Shown: one piece after another, positions 5,609 to 6,351 of the stretch
Layout of the letters: each line of letters starts with the position of its first letter
Position numbering within the stretch: the first letter of the stretch is position 1
Origin: Streptosporangiaceae bacterium
GTDB taxonomy: Bacteria > Actinomycetota > Actinomycetes > Streptosporangiales > Streptosporangiaceae
Assembly (NCBI GenBank): GCA_030039095.1
Contig: JASHQP010000372.1
Coordinates: 1-6,351, forward strand
DNA: 6,351 bases
Direction of reading: 5' to 3'
The notes under the pieces: generated by a model
The model's input: the letters and a program-made list of their open reading frames with translations, nothing else
The model's database searches: none
Told to the model about the DNA's origin: nothing
Position numbers and translations under genes: made by a program

Positions 5609-6351
5609 TCACCTCCCAGGGATGTGGTAGCTGGCCCGCAGCGCGCGGGCCAGGCCGCGGCGGCGTGCCGCGGTGGCCTGGACGGCCAGAGCCGCCAGCA
5701 CCAGCAGAACCAGGCCAGCGGCTGGGACGGCAAGCACAGCGGGGTCGGCGCGGATCGGGACGCTCGCGTCGCCAGCCGTGAACACCGACAGGTCGAGGGC
5801 CGGCCCGGTCAGCGGGGCCAGCGCCCATCCGCATACGGTTCCCGCGGCGGCGGCGGCGAGCGTGGCGGGCAGGCCCTCGAGGACGGCCATCCGCCGGGCC
5901 TGCCCCCTGCCCAGGCCCATGGCCGTGAGCCTGGCCTGCAGCAGCTTGCGGTCCCGCGCATCGACGGCCAGGCCAAGCAGCACGATCACCACGCAATAGC
6001 CGGCCGCGGTGGCAGTGCCGAGCGCGAAGCCGGCATCGGCCCCCTGCTGCAGCGGGGAGTCGGCCAGCGCGGCCAGCGCCGCGGTGCGGAATGTGATCAC
6101 CGCATGCGGCAGGGTCCGGTGCACGGCCGCCGTCAGGGCCTTCTGGTCAAGCTGACCGGTGACGAGGATCTGGCTGGGGGAAGCCAGCCTGCTCAGCGCC
6201 CACGACGGCACAACGACGAACATGTCCTGGCCCGGCATGGCCGGTGTGGCGGGCACCGTGGCGGCGACGCGCACGCGCAAGGTGCCGGCCGGAAGCTCCA
6301 CCGGGCCAGCGCGGAAGCCTGCGGCGACGTCCGTGGCAGCGACGGCCGGGA
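5609..6351 (-). CDS. FtsX-like ABC permease, C-terminal part (cut by window edge)
   Basis: The frame is open from the right edge to TGA at 5611-5609, giving 246 visible residues with no start needed inside the window; the GTG at 6301 is merely internal. It begins with an extracytoplasmic segment (about 1-105) and ends with the three-helix FtsX domain. Predicted membrane helices are about 107-129 (GFALGTATAAGYCVVIVLLG), 156-178 and 204-226. Between the first two lies the family's cytoplasmic coupling stretch, LTAMGLGRGQARRMAVLEGLP (split here as 141-150 and 151-161). A short basic tail (229-246) follows. Full-length actinobacterial permeases of this type are often 700-1000 residues with two FtsX modules, so most of the gene probably lies to the right. 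It is the first visible gene of the minus-strand operon and the membrane partner for the two ATPases that follow. Confidence 0.88.
   Translation of the reverse strand, partial: PAVAATDVAAGFRAGPVELPAGTLRVRVAATVPATPAMPGQDMFVVVPSWALSRLASPSQILVTGQLDQKALTAAVHRTLPHAVITFRTAALAALADSPLQQGADAGFALGTATAAGYCVVIVLLGLAVDARDRKLLQARLTAMGLGRGQARRMAVLEGLPATLAAAAAGTVCGWALAPLTGPALDLSVFTAGDASVPIRADPAVLAVPAAGLVLLVLAALAVQATAARRRGLARALRASYHIPGR
5612..5617 (-). promoter_or_regulatory. Ribosome-binding site of the AbrB-fused ATPase
   Basis: GGGAGG read on the minus strand, 9 nt before ATG 5602 and embedded in the last codons of the permease gene. It supports 5602 over the ATG at 5609, which would be only 2 nt from the site and is out of frame. 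Confidence 0.7.

Noticed and set aside
1..6351. New defence system, mobile element, CRISPR array or RNA gene
   Set aside because: All bases but short gaps are accounted for by recognised families. No transposase, integrase, spaced repeat array, tRNA or rRNA signature was seen on either strand.

Overview
The window is GC-rich throughout (about 70% by eye), with strong G/C preference at third codon positions, tight gene packing and GGAGG-type ribosome-binding sites. Together with the gene families present (a stand-alone SpoIIE-type phosphatase, a stand-alone 5'-3' exonuclease, and a two-ATPase FtsX-type ABC transporter), this points to the chromosome of a high-GC actinomycete. The genus cannot be fixed from this sequence.

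Layout, left to right. (1) Bases 1-735, minus strand: the N-terminal 245 codons of an acyl-CoA dehydrogenase that continues past the left edge. (2) Bases 736-784: a 49-bp gap holding most of a perfect 26-bp tandem duplication (729-780), which duplicates the ribosome-binding site and start codon of that gene. (3) Bases 785-1915, minus strand: an M24-family metallopeptidase (Xaa-Pro aminopeptidase/dipeptidase type), probably co-transcribed with the dehydrogenase. (4) Bases 1916-2016: a divergent intergenic region with an inverted repeat and repeated CACGCA-type motifs. (5) Bases 2017-2916, plus strand: a SpoIIE/RsbU-like PP2C phosphatase, the only plus-strand gene. (6) Bases 2913-6351, minus strand: a compact operon read right to left, made of the C-terminal part of an FtsX-like permease (cut by the right edge), two ABC ATPases (the first with a C-terminal AbrB/SpoVT-like segment), and a 5'-3' exonuclease. 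Its junctions are a 6-nt gap, a 4-nt ATGA overlap and a 9-nt gap. The phosphatase and exonuclease genes converge and share a CTAG stop-codon overlap.

How the genes work together. The permease and two ATPases form one MacB/LolD-type mechanotransmission or lipoprotein/peptide export module. Two different complete ATPases suggest a heterodimeric ATPase pair. The exonuclease appears to be co-translated with it, but no functional link is evident. The peptidase and dehydrogenase form a small catabolic-looking operon. The phosphatase probably acts in a partner-switching (anti-sigma antagonist) or other serine/threonine dephosphorylation pathway, but no anti-sigma or antagonist gene is visible.

I found no RNA gene, CRISPR array, insertion sequence or convincing new multi-gene system. 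The most unusual points are the duplicated start region of the dehydrogenase gene, the ATPase-AbrB fusion, and a perfect 28-bp palindrome inside that ATPase gene.
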